DNA from: CAVVST01 sp963750995
GTDB lineage: Bacteria > Acidobacteriota > Vicinamibacteria > Vicinamibacterales > UBA2999
Assembly: GCA_963750995.1 (NCBI GenBank)
Contig: CAVVST010000002.1
Span: forward strand, 682,001-746,000
DNA: 64,000 nucleotides
Reading direction: 5' to 3'
In this document: in pieces, positions 25,592 to 34,782 of the stretch
Numbering within the stretch: the first letter of the stretch is position 1
Layout: each line of letters opens with the position of its first letter
The notes under the pieces: model-generated
Told to the model about the DNA's origin: nothing
Databases searched by the model: none
The model's input: only the letters and a program-made list of their open reading frames with translations
Made by a program: the position numbers and the translations under genes

Positions 25592-28500
25592 TTAGAAGTC
25601 GAGCTGTGCGCCGACTCTCATCAAGCGCCCACCCAGGATCTGGCGGACGTCGAGCCACCCCGTGGTGCCGTAGGTGGTGTTCATGCTGAGGACGTTGCTG
25701 GCGTTGAACACGTTATAGATGTCCAGACCGGCGCGGATGCGGGAATTGCCGCCGAACCGGAAGAGCCTCGAGAAACCGGAGGTCGATCTGCTGCAATCGC
25801 GGCTCGAACTCCGTGTTGTACGGGATGAGCTCGATCGCCAGATTCCCGTTGCAGGTCGCGGCGCCGCGGCAGGAACCGAGATTGCGGCCGAGGGAAGGCG
25901 CAATCTGGGCGTTGGTCGCCGTGTAGGTCGCGGTGATCGGGACGCCGGCGCTGTTCTGGTAGATCGCGCTGGTCTGGATGCCCCAGGGCAGGGGATAGAC
26001 CGCCATGAACTTGACCTGCGTGCCCTGCGCCCAGGGCGGCGTGTTATTGCACCACTCGGAATCGCGTGAGATCGTCGAGCCCGCCGGCAACCCCACGGAG
26101 TTTGGAATCGCCGTCGCCGTCATCTGCGGCTTGTCACTCAGGTAGCAGGTGTCGCTCGTCGTACGGCCGACGCTGACACCCCCGGACAGCAGGCCCTCCG
26201 TGGCGAACCGCATGTTTACGGTCGCGTCGATGCCGTTGTAAACCTGGGTCTGCTTCCCGAAGTTCGACGCCTGGGTGACCTGGTTCTGCACCAGCCCGAA
26301 CGCCGCCGGCTTGATGTCGTACAGACCGCACACTTGCTCGCCGCTGTTCGGCAACCGGCTGTCCACGGGCGCTGTGATGCAGAACGTGTCGTAGTCGGCC
26401 GCGGTGACAGCCCGATTCTCGGTCACGGTGAAGCCGCCGTACCACGTCCGGTAATAGCCGACGTTCACACCAAGGCCCGGACGCAGCTCGTGCTGGAGGG
26501 ACACCGCCCCCTGCCAGTTGTCGAACTGCGAATTGAAGCCCGTTCGCACATCGTCGGCATAGAGCGTCTCGGCCTGCGGCCTGCCGAAGTTCAGGTTCGA
26601 CCACGCGCCGCACTCGCCGTTAGCCGCCGAATTGAGCAAGTCGCAGTCGGGATTGAAATTGCGGTTCGCGTCGGTCCAGTTGCGGCTGGTGTTTCGTGTC
26701 AGGTTGGTGACCGGGTTCGCCGCCGCCGTGATGATCCGGTCCGGATAATGTCCGATCGACGCCTTCAGTGCCGTCCGGCCGGTGCCGAACAGATCGTAGG
26801 CGACGCCAAGCCGCGGACTCAGGTTCCGGTAGTGCGGCACGTCATCGACCGGGGCGAAGCGGCGCTCCGGCACGAAGAAGCCGGGGCCGAGCACCTGTTC
26901 CGGCGTCCACGCCTTCGCGTCATTGAAACGCACGCCCATGGTCATCGTCATGTTCCGGATGGTCCACTGATCCTGCGCGTAGATCGCGATGTCGCGCACG
27001 GACTCCTCGAAGTTCCACGGCGCATCGGTGATGGTCAGCTGGTTCGGCACGCCGTTGTTGAACCGGTAGGTTTTCGACCCGTTGTGCATCCACAGGTCGT
27101 GGCCCAGATTTTCGATGTCGCCGATGGTGACGTCCCGCAAGGTCAGGCCGGTCTTGAAGTTGTGCGACCCGGTGACGTAGGCGACGCTGAAGCGCTCCTG
27201 ATACTGCCGGCGAGGCAGCGTCCGCGTCGGGATGTTGCCGTAGGTCAGGTTCAGGCCCTGATCCGTGATCTGGATGTTCGTCTCGGGAAAGCCCGGCTCC
27301 CGCTTGTCGTGCTGGTTGACGATCTGTGCGGAAAACCCCGCCTCGAACATCATCCGGCTGGTAGCCGGGTAGGTCCATGACGCGGTGGGAATGTAGTTCG
27401 GATTGTAGTGGTGCGGGCCGCCCGATTCGGGCGTTCTTCGAACACCAGGGTTCAACAGGTTGAAGACGCAGTTGCAGTTCGGCTGGTAGGAGTTCGCGAG
27501 CACGATCTTGTGCCGTGCCGCCGCCTGCCACGTGAATCGAACACTGATGTCCTTGGAGTAGTCGTCGGTGAACGCCGGTCTGTTCAAGATCGGGCTCATA
27601 CAGGAGCGATGCCGGCTGGGTGAGCTTGTTGTAGTAGACGCCCTCAGCGTACTGCTGGGTGACGCCCTCGCGGGCCGCGGCGAAAAACCACAGCTTGTCG
27701 CGCCTGATCGGACCGCCGATCGCGAAGGCGGAGTCCCTGAACTTCTTGACCGAACCCACCCGCTGCGGATCGAGCGCCCGGGCCAGCAGTTCGTCGGTGA
27801 TGTTGCTCGTCTCCAGGCTTGGACCGACATAGGCGAACGTGGCTGCACCCGAAAAGGTGTTGCCGCCGTCTTTGCTGATCATGTTGAGCTGCATGCCACC
27901 GGTGTCGCGGTCGGCACCCACGCCGCTCGTCTCGACGACCACCTCCTGGATGTTGATCTGGTTGTAGACGAACGTCCCGGACGTCAGGCTCGCAATCTGG
28001 TGATTCATCCCGTCCATGACCGGCTGCGCCTCGGGCGCGCCGTGGACGCTGTATGCCGTCTGCGTGCGATCGCTCAGCCCGCCGACACCGCGGTCGCTTT
28101 CGCGTCGCAGCGTGGCCCCTGGAAGCACCATCGAGACCATGTTCAGGCGACCCGCGCCCGGCAGCGCCTGCAGCGTCTCCTGTGCCAGCTGCACCTGCGC
28201 GCGCGAGCTGCGAATATCGACCACCGGGGCTTCGCCGGTAACCGTGATCGTCTCTTCGAGCTGACCCACATTCAGGTCCGCATTCACCGTCGCCGTGAAT
28301 TCCGACGGCAACACCACGCCGTCGCGGCGAAGCGTGTTGAAGCCGGGCAATGTAAACGTGACAGTGTAGGTGCCAGGCCGCAGGTCCACGATCCGGTACA
28401 CGCCGCTCTCGTCGGTGACGACGCTGCGGACCTTTTCGATGAGAACGGGACTGGCCGCTTCAACGGTCACACCGGGCAGGATTCCTCCCGACGTATCCCG

Positions 28501-28599
28501 AACCACTCCCGTAATACTGCTCTGCGCCCATGCGGCGAGCGGGACGAGCAGAAAGGACGCGACAATGACGCCGACGCGGGTAACTCGCTGAATATGCAT
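25592..28599 (-). pseudogene. Oar-like TonB-dependent receptor broken by two frameshifts
   Basis: The ATG at 28599 follows AAGGAG. The signal peptide, carboxypeptidase-regulatory-like domain (V-R-D-T-S-G-G-I-L-P-G-V-T-V-E-A) and plug read cleanly to about 27590. There Y-E-P-D-L switches to the frame reading I-L-N-R-P-A-F-T-D-D-Y-S-K. The barrel then continues to about 25773, where D-L-R-F loses frame because of one extra C. The last frame gives S-R-L-F-R-F-G-G-N-S-R and L-D-I-Y-N-V-F-N-A-S-N-V, ending V-G-A-Q-L-D-F with the terminal Phe. Repaired length is about 1000 residues. Every domain is kept, which favours sequencing error over decay. It is the first gene of the operon that carries the cytochrome. 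Confidence 0.8.
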
Positions 28600-28811
28600 C
28601 CGGATTTCTCCTTCTGCCCTCAGGACAGATATGCGACAGGCGGAAGGGTATGTTTCCACCTGAGGTTTGTCAATGCTCCGGAACGCGGGTTTCAACGCGT
28701 TTCGCCCGGTTTTGTGCGGCTGAATCGACGTGGAGTCGTGGGTGAAGCCAGAGAGGAACCGGTCGCTGCCGTCCGCGAGCGACGGTCGATTCGCAGAACA
28801 CCATCGGCTGC

Positions 28812-28833
28812 GGCGCGCGACTCGTCGCGCGCC
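28812..28833 (-). terminator. Perfect hairpin downstream of DUF6152 gene
   Basis: GGCGCGCGAC, loop TC, GTCGCGCGCC: a 10-bp stem 42 nt past the stop of the DUF6152 gene at 28875. There is no U tract. A relative with core GCGAC-TT-GTCGC occurs at 35346-35365, so the two may be copies of one small repeat. Confidence 0.5.
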
Positions 28834-28874
28834 GCCCGGGGTCAGTCACAACTCAGCGCGGTGTCGCGCTGCTC

Positions 28875-29315
28875 TTACTTCGCGGTGGCGGGAGTGCCCG
28901 GCGTGGGCTTGCCGTCGGCGCCCGGGGCGGATCCGCCCATGAACACCTTCCGCCCGTCCGGATACTCGAAGAACACGGCGACAGCCTTGCTCTCGCCGCT
29001 CTTGGCCTGGTACCCGAAGATCTTGATTTCGGATCCGACGGGCAGGCTGGCCTTGGTCACGCCATTCCTGAACAGGTTGACGGGAGGACCACCCTCGAGA
29101 CCCCAGTTGGTGGTCGCGCCATCCGCTCCCTTCACGTCAATCCACACCCACGAGTGGGGATTGACCAGTTCCACTTTGGTCACTGTGCCCTGCAGGTTGA
29201 TGGGCTTGGTCTCGTCAAATGCCGCAGCAAATGAGTGGTGCGCTCTGACCGGCACCGCGACCAGCAGGAGACCGACTGCCGTCACTACACCGAATAAGGT
29301 CATCGTCCTCTTCAT
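28875..29315 (-). CDS. DUF6152 secreted protein
   Basis: 146 residues. The signal peptide ends V-P-V-R-A, and the predicted mature start is H-H-S-F-A-A-A-F-D. The domain reads G-T-V-T-K-V-E-L-V-N-P-H-S-W-V-W-I-D-V-K, T-N-W-G-L-E-G-G and L-P-V-G-S-E-I-K-I-F-G-Y-Q-A-K. It ends in a Gly/Pro/Thr-rich tail. It shares the N-terminal His pair and N-P-H with the other copies. It is the last gene of a minus-strand trio with two WEGD proteins (30517, 29374), 58 nt after the second. Confidence 0.85.
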   Translation of the reverse strand: MKRTMTLFGVVTAVGLLLVAVPVRAHHSFAAAFDETKPINLQGTVTKVELVNPHSWVWIDVKGADGATTNWGLEGGPPVNLFRNGVTKASLPVGSEIKIFGYQAKSGESKAVAVFFEYPDGRKVFMGGSAPGADGKPTPGTPATAK

Positions 29316-29373
29316 CTGGTTCCTCTTCCTTTCAGGCTCACATCACCATATGGCTGTTCGTGCTGCCCGTGCA

Positions 29374-30498
29374 TCAATTATCGCCGTCCCGGGTCGGGGG
29401 CTTGCCTTCGGTTGCCCGGATCTGCGCTCCGGTTACGACGTTGATCACCCCATAGTTCTGTTCGTGGCACGCGAACTCGAACAGTGGCGGCTCAATCCTC
29501 GGCCACGGGATTTCCGCCGTCCAAGGCTGCGTCCAAGTTGCCGGGTCCGTGACGGTAATCTGATAGCTAATCGTATCCTGATCGACGCGGGTAAAGCGTT
29601 CCACGAGCTTCATGTCGCCCGTCGCACCCCGCCAGATCCGGTCGGGGTGGAAATTGGTCGTCTCGACGACGAGCGTTTCGCCCTCGAAACGGCCCCGCGA
29701 GTCACCCATCCACGTCCGGATCTGGGAGGGCGCGTGGGGGCGTCCGTCGAGCGGCACGATCCGGGCGTCGTTGTTCGACTGGGTGAGGATGATCACGTAG
29801 CCGGGCGTCTGCACGATCTGGGACTCGCTGTCGTGGTTGAACGGAAGCCGCGGCGGCCCCTGGTTCCCGGTGATGCAGCGGGTGTAGTAGTTCTGCAGCA
29901 GTGACACCGCCGTCTGCGGATCCCTGACCTTGGCTGCGGCCTGCGCCTCGGCGCGGCGCTTCTGTCCCTCGGGCGACAGCGGCGGCAGCTTCCCGTTCGC
30001 CGGATCGATGACGAGCCCCGAACGGCGGTTCGGCCTCACCGGGCTCTGCCACGTATCCATGCCGAACTCTTTCCAGTCGTAATGGACGGTGGCGGGATCG
30101 ACCGCCGCATCGGCGATGACGGCATCCCGGAAGAACTCGATCGCTTCCTGCGGCGTCAGCAGCGGCTTGTCGGCGAACTTCTCGGGCCGTTCGAGCGGGG
30201 TGTAGCTGAGACTCAACCAGTAGCCCCGCATGTCAGGATCGCCCCACGGCGTGCGCATGCGCGGCGTGGCGGGCGGCCTGGTCGGATCGTAGACCCGGGC
30301 AATCGCTTCCGCGGTCTTCCTCGCCACTTCCTCTTCGAAGAACTTCGCCGCCTCCTCCGCCGTGCGCGGCGAAGCCTTCCGGGCCGCGTCGGCGATCTCG
30401 GCGCGGGTCTGGCCGGCGACATCGGCCGGGGCGCCTGCCAGGACGCTTATCATCCCGAGCGTCAGGGCACCGTGTTGCACGAGGGTCCGTGTACGCAT
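29374..30498 (-). CDS. Secreted WEGD-family protein, long form with helical N-terminus
   Basis: 374 residues. After the signal peptide comes a charged helical segment (A-E-I-A-D-A-A-R-K-A, E-E-A-A-K-F-F-E-E-E-V-A-R-K), absent from the short-form relatives but shared with the gene at 31634. Landmarks: G-D-P-D-M-R-G-Y-W, H-Y-D-W-K-E-F-G-M-D, R-C-I-T-G-N-Q-G-P-P-R, R-I-V-P-L-D-G-R-P-H, S-R-G-R-F-E-G-E-T-L-V-V-E-T-T-N-F, and the C-terminal F-A-C-H-E-Q-N-Y-G. Here the motif is F-E-G-E rather than W-E-G-D. The first Cys lies in R-C-I-T-G-N-Q-G and the last in A-C-H-E-Q-N-Y. Its twin at 31634-32754 lies on the opposite strand. Confidence 0.8.
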   Translation of the reverse strand: MRTRTLVQHGALTLGMISVLAGAPADVAGQTRAEIADAARKASPRTAEEAAKFFEEEVARKTAEAIARVYDPTRPPATPRMRTPWGDPDMRGYWLSLSYTPLERPEKFADKPLLTPQEAIEFFRDAVIADAAVDPATVHYDWKEFGMDTWQSPVRPNRRSGLVIDPANGKLPPLSPEGQKRRAEAQAAAKVRDPQTAVSLLQNYYTRCITGNQGPPRLPFNHDSESQIVQTPGYVIILTQSNNDARIVPLDGRPHAPSQIRTWMGDSRGRFEGETLVVETTNFHPDRIWRGATGDMKLVERFTRVDQDTISYQITVTDPATWTQPWTAEIPWPRIEPPLFEFACHEQNYGVINVVTGAQIRATEGKPPTRDGDN

Positions 30499-30516
30499 CT
30501 CAAAAATCTCCTGTGC

Positions 30517-31410
30517 TTACTTCGCCTGCCTCGGCTGCGGCCGGTAGAGGCCGAGAGGCTCGTACATCATTTCCTCGACGAACGGGACACAGTTGAATTC
30601 GACCAGCTGCGCATTCGTCTCGACATGGCGATACAGAGTGAAGGACATCTTCCACGGCCGAGTGTAGACCTTCGGGTCCTCGAGCGTGGCTTCGTAGCGG
30701 ATGTGGTACGGGCTGATCGGCGTCCACCGTTCGACGACATGCAGCGCGTCGCTGTGGAAGTTCCCGGCGCGATCGAGCCAGGTGTTCCCGTTGAAGCCGG
30801 TCACATCCACGACCAGCGTATCGCCGTCCCACTTTCCGTTCGACCATCCCATCCAGGTGTCCCCGGGCGCACCTTCAGACGAGCCCATGTGGATGGAACG
30901 CAGCGCGCCCTTGTACTGGTACACGATCAGGATCTCTTCGGGGGTCTGAAAAATCTGGAACGGATAGGGCATGTAGTTGGCGCGCGGGGTGCCCGGGCGA
31001 TAGCACTGCAGTTCGCGATCGCCGGTTTCGAACCGGCTCGGATCCGCCGCCACCTTCACGGTCATCCGATTCTTGAAATTTTCCTGCTGCTTGGCTTTCG
31101 CCCAGGGCTGATACGGAATCTCGTTGCCCTCGACGATGCTCTGCCCGCCACGGCCCGCGCCCCAGGCGCCCATGAGCGTGGGATGGGGACCCGGCTGGGC
31201 CGAATGGGCGAGGATGTCCCAGTTGGCTGATGTGAGCGCTTCCCACACCCCGCTCAAATCGGGCTTGCCATCCGCTGTGCGCACCGTCGCCTTATATGCG
31301 GGGAACAACGCGGCCGATGGGGCCTGTCCAGCTGTGGGGGTGGTGGTCAACCAGAGCGCTGCGCCTGCGACCGCGACGGACAACAACACGCCTTTGAACC
31401 GAATCTGCAT
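30517..31410 (-). CDS. Secreted WEGD-family protein
   Basis: 297 residues. The start at 31410 is preceded by GAGGAG and opens a signal peptide (V-L-L-S-V-A-V-A-G-A-A-L-W-L); the open frame extends to 31500 without signal character. Landmarks: G-K-P-D-L-S-G-V-W-E-A-L, G-Q-S-I-V-E-G-N-E-I-P-Y, L-Q-C-Y-R-P-G-T-P-R-A-N-Y-M, I-L-I-V-Y-Q-Y-K-G-A-L-R-S-I-H, G-K-W-D-G-D-T-L-V-V-D-V, H-V-V-E-R-W, and E-F-N-C-V-P-F-V-E-E. It is most like the protein at 50956-51723, sharing I-V-E-G-N-E-I-P-Y and P-R-x-N-Y-M-P-Y-P-F. It lies 18 nt before the gene at 29374-30498. Confidence 0.8.
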   Translation of the reverse strand: MQIRFKGVLLSVAVAGAALWLTTTPTAGQAPSAALFPAYKATVRTADGKPDLSGVWEALTSANWDILAHSAQPGPHPTLMGAWGAGRGGQSIVEGNEIPYQPWAKAKQQENFKNRMTVKVAADPSRFETGDRELQCYRPGTPRANYMPYPFQIFQTPEEILIVYQYKGALRSIHMGSSEGAPGDTWMGWSNGKWDGDTLVVDVTGFNGNTWLDRAGNFHSDALHVVERWTPISPYHIRYEATLEDPKVYTRPWKMSFTLYRHVETNAQLVEFNCVPFVEEMMYEPLGLYRPQPRQAK

Positions 31411-31633
31411 CGCCTCTCCTCGCCCCTGGGTTAGCCGCAGAATCCGCCCCGGATTCCCAGCACGCAGACGGATAGAACCGGGCCCTCGTGCCGGCCGCAC
31501 TTTGGCATGAGAGCTCCATTCTTGTCAAGAAAACCGGCGCATTCAGCCGGAACGACCTGCTACCATGAAGCGCTCATTTCACACCCCTGCGACAGACCGC
31601 CGGACACCTTTCGTCAGATCGGGACGGTGCCAG

Positions 31634-32754
31634 ATGCGTAAGCCGGTTCTCGTGCCTTTCAACGCTGCGACGATGGCCGCACTCATGATGGCCGCCGCCC
31701 CCTTCGGCGCCGTGGCTCAGCAGGCGCCACCGCCTTCCGCACTCGTGAACCAGGAGGAACAGACGGTCCAGGAGGCGGCTCGAAAGGTCTCCCCGCACAC
31801 GGCTGATGACGCCATGAAATTCTTCGAGGCTGAGGTGGCGCGCAAGACCGCCGCGGCCATCGCCAGGGTGTGGGATCCGAACAAGCCCCGTACGCCCTCG
31901 CCACGTACGCCCTGGGCGATCCGGACCTGCGCGGATACTGGATGGTCGAGAGCTACACGCCGATGCAGCGGCCCAACACTGTCACCAAGGCGTTCTATAC
32001 GCCGGAGGAAGCGGTTCAGGCTTTCGCGAAAGCAGTGGCCGACGACGCCGCGGTCGATCCCGCGACCGTGCACTACGACTGGAAAGAGTTCGGCATGGAT
32101 GCGTGGCAGAGCCCGGTCCGGCCGAACCTGCGGACGTCACTCGTCGTCGATCCCGCGGACGGACGGCTTCCCCCGATGACACCCGAGGGGCGCAAGCGGG
32201 CCCAGGGGGAACAGCGGGGCATGTCGGTGCCGAGCCGCGGCCAGGCCGAGCGCTGCATCACCGGCAACCAGGGACCGCCGCGCACGGGCGGCAACGACAA
32301 TCACTCGCAGATCGTGCAGGTGCCGGGATACGTGATCCTCGTCGTGCAGTCGAATCACGACGTCCGCATCATCCCTCTGGACGGCCGGCCGCATCTGCCC
32401 CAGAGCGTGCGCAGCTTTCTCGGCGATTCCCGCGGCCGCTGGGAGGGGGATACGCTCGTCGTCGAAACCACGAACTTCCATCCCGATCGCGAATGGCGAG
32501 GGGCGAGCGCGAACATGAACCTGGTCGAACGCTTCACGCGCGTCGACCCGGACACGCTCTTGTACACGTTCACCGTTACCGACCCGGAAACCTGGACGAA
32601 ACCGTGGACGTTCGAGAGCCCGTGGCCACGTACACAGGGCGAGGTGTACGAGTGGGCATGCCACGAGCAGAACTACGGCCTGATCAACGTCGTCAAGGGC
32701 GCGCAGATCCGGGCGACCGAGTTCGAAGGGCAATCAGCTCCCGCGAGGCAGTAA
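31634..32754 (+). pseudogene. Secreted WEGD-family protein, long form, one frameshift
   Basis: The start chosen is the ATG at 31634 (an in-frame ATG also exists at 31565); a signal peptide follows. The first frame covers the helical N-terminus (V-Q-E-A-A-R-K-V-S, K-F-F-E-A-E-V-A-R-K) to R-T-P-W-A. The second frame resumes with G-D-P-D-L-R-G-Y-W and runs to the stop. The paralogue at 29374 has T-P-W-G-D-P-D-M-R, so one G is missing from the run near 31915 (CTGGGCGAT should read CTGGGGCGAT). The rest is intact: R-C-I-T-G-N-Q-G-P-P-R, G-R-W-E-G-D-T-L-V-V-E-T, W-A-C-H-E-Q-N-Y-G. This is probably a base-calling deletion in a G run. Confidence 0.75.
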
Positions 32755-32788
32755 CCGCGAGCAGCCAGCGACCTGTGCGAGCGGAGGG

Positions 32789-33743
32789 TTACTTGGGTCT
32801 CCCCTTGTAACCTTCCGCGAGCATCTGGATCTTGTAGAGCGCGCCGCTCCCCATCAGGTACAGCGTCTTCTTGTCGGTCCCGGCAAACGCCAGGTTCTGA
32901 ATCGTGCGGGACACCGGGATCGTCCCCAGGTGCTGTCCCTCCGCGCTGAATACCTGGATGCCGATCCTCGACGAGACATAAAGCGTCCGGCGCCGTCGAC
33001 CGCGATGCCATCGGCGCCTGACGTCACGCCGGTATCGGAACGAGTAACGCCTTCCAGCCTGGCCAACTCGCCGCTGGTTGCGGACGGTCCCGTCTGGCTG
33101 CACGTCGAACGCCATGACGTGTTCGCCGCTCGGGATCGGCGACATAGAGGATCTTTCCGTCGGGACTGAGCTGCACGCCGTTCGGCCGCCCCATCTGGTC
33201 GGTGATCTTGATGATCTGCCCCGCGGGGTTCACGTAGTAGACGGCGTTCTTTCCCGGCGGCGGCGCCATGTCGTCGGTGAAGTAGACCCCGCCCTTGCTG
33301 TCGACGACGAGATCGTTCGGCCGCCCGAATTTCTGCCCTTCGAAGTTGTCTGCAAGCACGCGCGGCGTCGGCGCCAGCACCGCCAGTTGCGGCGGGTTGT
33401 ACCGCACGCCGATCACACGGCCCATCGGATCGATAGTGAAGCTGTTGGTGGCGTCCGTATTCTCCATGTAGATCGAGAAGTTTCCGGCCGGGTCGAGCTT
33501 CGTGATCCGATTGAGAACTCTCTCGGTGAACAGCAGGCTCCCGTCCGGAGCCGCGATCGCCCCCTGCGCGTTCTGGACGTCGTCCTTGATCGGCACGACC
33601 TTGGTGCCGGCGGCGACGACGCCGGCAATCTCCGGCGCGACGGTTTCCGCGGGAGGCGGCTGGGGTGCGCCGCCGCGGCCCTGGGCCGAGGCGAGACCGA
33701 TCCCGCACAGCCAGGCGGTGACGATGATTGCGCTCAATCTCAT
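32789..33743 (-). pseudogene. SMP-30/gluconolactonase-like secreted propeller, three frameshifts
   Basis: Start ATG at 33743 with signal peptide (I-V-T-A-W-L-C-G-I-G-L-A-S-A). The propeller reads G-A-I-A-A-P-D-G-S-L-L-F-T-E-R, F-T-I-D-P-M-G-R-V-I-G-V, G-R-P-N-D-L-V-V-D-S-K-G-G-V-Y-F-T-D and G-R-P-N-G-V-Q-L-S-P-D-G-K-I-L-Y-V-A, typical of SMP-30-like lactonases, where the N-D and D residues bind divalent metal. Frame changes near 33130, 33080 and 32985 are needed to continue through E-H-V-M-A-F-D-V-Q-P-D and T-S-G-A-D-G-I-A-V-D to T-L-Y-V-S-S-R-I-G-I and the end. Three indels in 150 bases with full conservation suggest a low-quality stretch. It likely encodes about 315 residues. Confidence 0.7.
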
Positions 33744-33828
33744 ATAAGTGCCCTTTCGCCCGCAGAACTTACCATAGAGCCGCGCGAGCTCATCGGCGGC
33801 AGGACGAGCGGAGTCGACACGGATCCCG

Positions 33829-33834
33829 TACAAT
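33829..33834 (+). promoter_or_regulatory. Possible -10 box for ssrA
   Basis: TACAAT lies 27 nt before the mature tmRNA 5' end, leaving a short leader for RNase P to remove. No good -35 box is visible at the right spacing, so the call is weak. Confidence 0.35.
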
Positions 33835-33860
33835 CAACAAAGCGCGACTGACCTGCCGAA

Positions 33861-34215
33861 GGGGGCGAATTTGGCTTCGACGGGGGTACTGAATCGCGGG
33901 ATGCATGCCGAGCACCATTAACTCGTAAATCTGATGGAACATCCGTTAACTGCGGATTCTCAGTACGCTCTCGCTGCTTAATTAAGCAGTGACGTCTGCC
34001 CTGACCTGGCCTGGTGGTTGGGGGTCAGACGCCATTACACAGGCTGGCGGTCATGCGGCGGCCCGGCGCGTGACCGTGAGATTTACCGGGTCTGGTGTCC
34101 GGCGGTTTTTAGCCGCTTCCTCACGCCGGGCATGAGAACCCAGAAGCGGATACGCATGTAGAGTCCCACGAGGACGTGCTTTCGGACGCGGGTTCGACTC
34201 CCGCCGCCTCCACCA
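33861..34215 (+). ncRNA. ssrA: Transfer-messenger RNA (tmRNA)
   Basis: The 5' end GGGGGCGAATTTGGCTTCGA and the 3' end, which carries GGTTCGACTCCC followed by CCGCCTCCACCA, form the alanyl-tRNA-like domain. GGGGGCG pairs with CGCCTCC, and the CCA is encoded. Length is 355 nt, usual for one-piece tmRNA. The tag frame ends GCT-CTC-GCT-GCT-TAA (A-L-A-A stop) at about 33983. Reading back, D-S-Q-Y-A-L-A-A is clear and the frame is open to a TAA just before GTA. The likely encoded tag is V-N-L-M-E-H-P-L-T-A-D-S-Q-Y-A-L-A-A. The RNA rescues stalled ribosomes together with SmpB and marks products for proteolysis. No introns or permutation are seen. Confidence 0.95.
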
Positions 34216-34275
34216 CTCGACTCGCCCCTTCGGGGCTCGCTCGTGGCGAGCCCTGCGGAGGAGCGGGTCGAGTGG
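34213..34275 (+). terminator. Inverted repeats after the tmRNA
   Basis: CCACTCGAC, beginning at the encoded CCA (34213-34221), pairs with GTCGAGTGG at 34267-34275. Nested inside is GGGCTCGC / GCGAGCCC (about 34233-34253). This large two-level stem-loop follows ssrA directly and probably ends transcription or sets the RNA 3' end. There is no U tract. Confidence 0.5.
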
Positions 34276-34344
34276 TGCCCTGAGCGAGCCTCAACGCTCA
34301 CGCGAGCCGAAGGGCATCCGCATTCCTCAGTAATAAGATTGGGT

Positions 34345-34608
34345 GTGCATCACGTGTACATCGTTCGATGTGCCGACGGAACGCTGTATACGGGATATGC
34401 CGTCGATCCTTCCAGTCGGGTCAGTGTTCACAACGATGGCCGCGGCGCGCGTTACACGGCCTGCCGTCGCCCGGTGACCCTGGTTTACTCCGAGTCCTTT
34501 GATTCCAAATCAGCGGCCCTCAAGCGTGAGTTCCAGTTGAAGAGGTGGTCTCGCAAGAAGAAAGATGCGCTGATTGCGGGGAACCCGGCACTTCTGAAGC
34601 GCGCGTAG
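34345..34608 (+). CDS. GIY-YIG nuclease superfamily protein (YhbQ/UPF0213-like)
   Basis: 87 residues from a GTG start. The GIY-YIG core is present as H-H-V-Y-I-V-R-C-A-D-G-T-L-Y-T-G-Y, in which V-Y-I and L-Y-T-G are the family's two strands. It is followed by R-V-S-V-H-N-D-G-R-G-A-R-Y-T, which carries the conserved Arg and His-Asn region. Small single-domain members cleave or bind DNA but their role is unsettled. The upstream frame is open, but the sequence before 34345 is part of the tmRNA terminator region. Its position directly after ssrA is not evidence of mobility by itself; no integrase is nearby. Confidence 0.8.
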   Translation: MHHVYIVRCADGTLYTGYAVDPSSRVSVHNDGRGARYTACRRPVTLVYSESFDSKSAALKREFQLKRWSRKKKDALIAGNPALLKRA

Positions 34609-34736
34609 CTATCCCTTGTCGTTCGGAGTTGATCGTGGTCGAGCCGTCTGCTGTAACGTCTCGGGTACCGCCACGCCAGCGTGGTCGACCGTCAGGGCGT
34701 CACGTGATGGATCGGTTCGCCGATCGCCTGAACTAG

Positions 34737-34762
34737 TGGAAGGTGGCGGCCGCCACCTTCCA
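34737..34762 (-). terminator. 26-bp perfect palindrome downstream of hcp
   Basis: TGGAAGGTGGCGG followed by its exact reverse complement (34737-34762), 20 nt past the hcp stop. It is a strong stem without a loop of its own and lacks a U tract. It lies between the convergent GIY-YIG and hcp genes and could serve both. Confidence 0.6.
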
Positions 34763-34782
34763 TTGGTGAGTGTGACGCGAGT

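Noticed and set aside
27568..29904. 778-codon plus-strand frame across receptor, DUF6152 and WEGD genes
   Set aside because: It crosses several real minus-strand genes and an intergenic region, with no recognisable domain.
33861..34215. tmRNA 3' end as attachment site of an integrated island
   Set aside because: No integrase, no repeated copy of the ssrA end seen downstream, and genes on both sides look ordinary.
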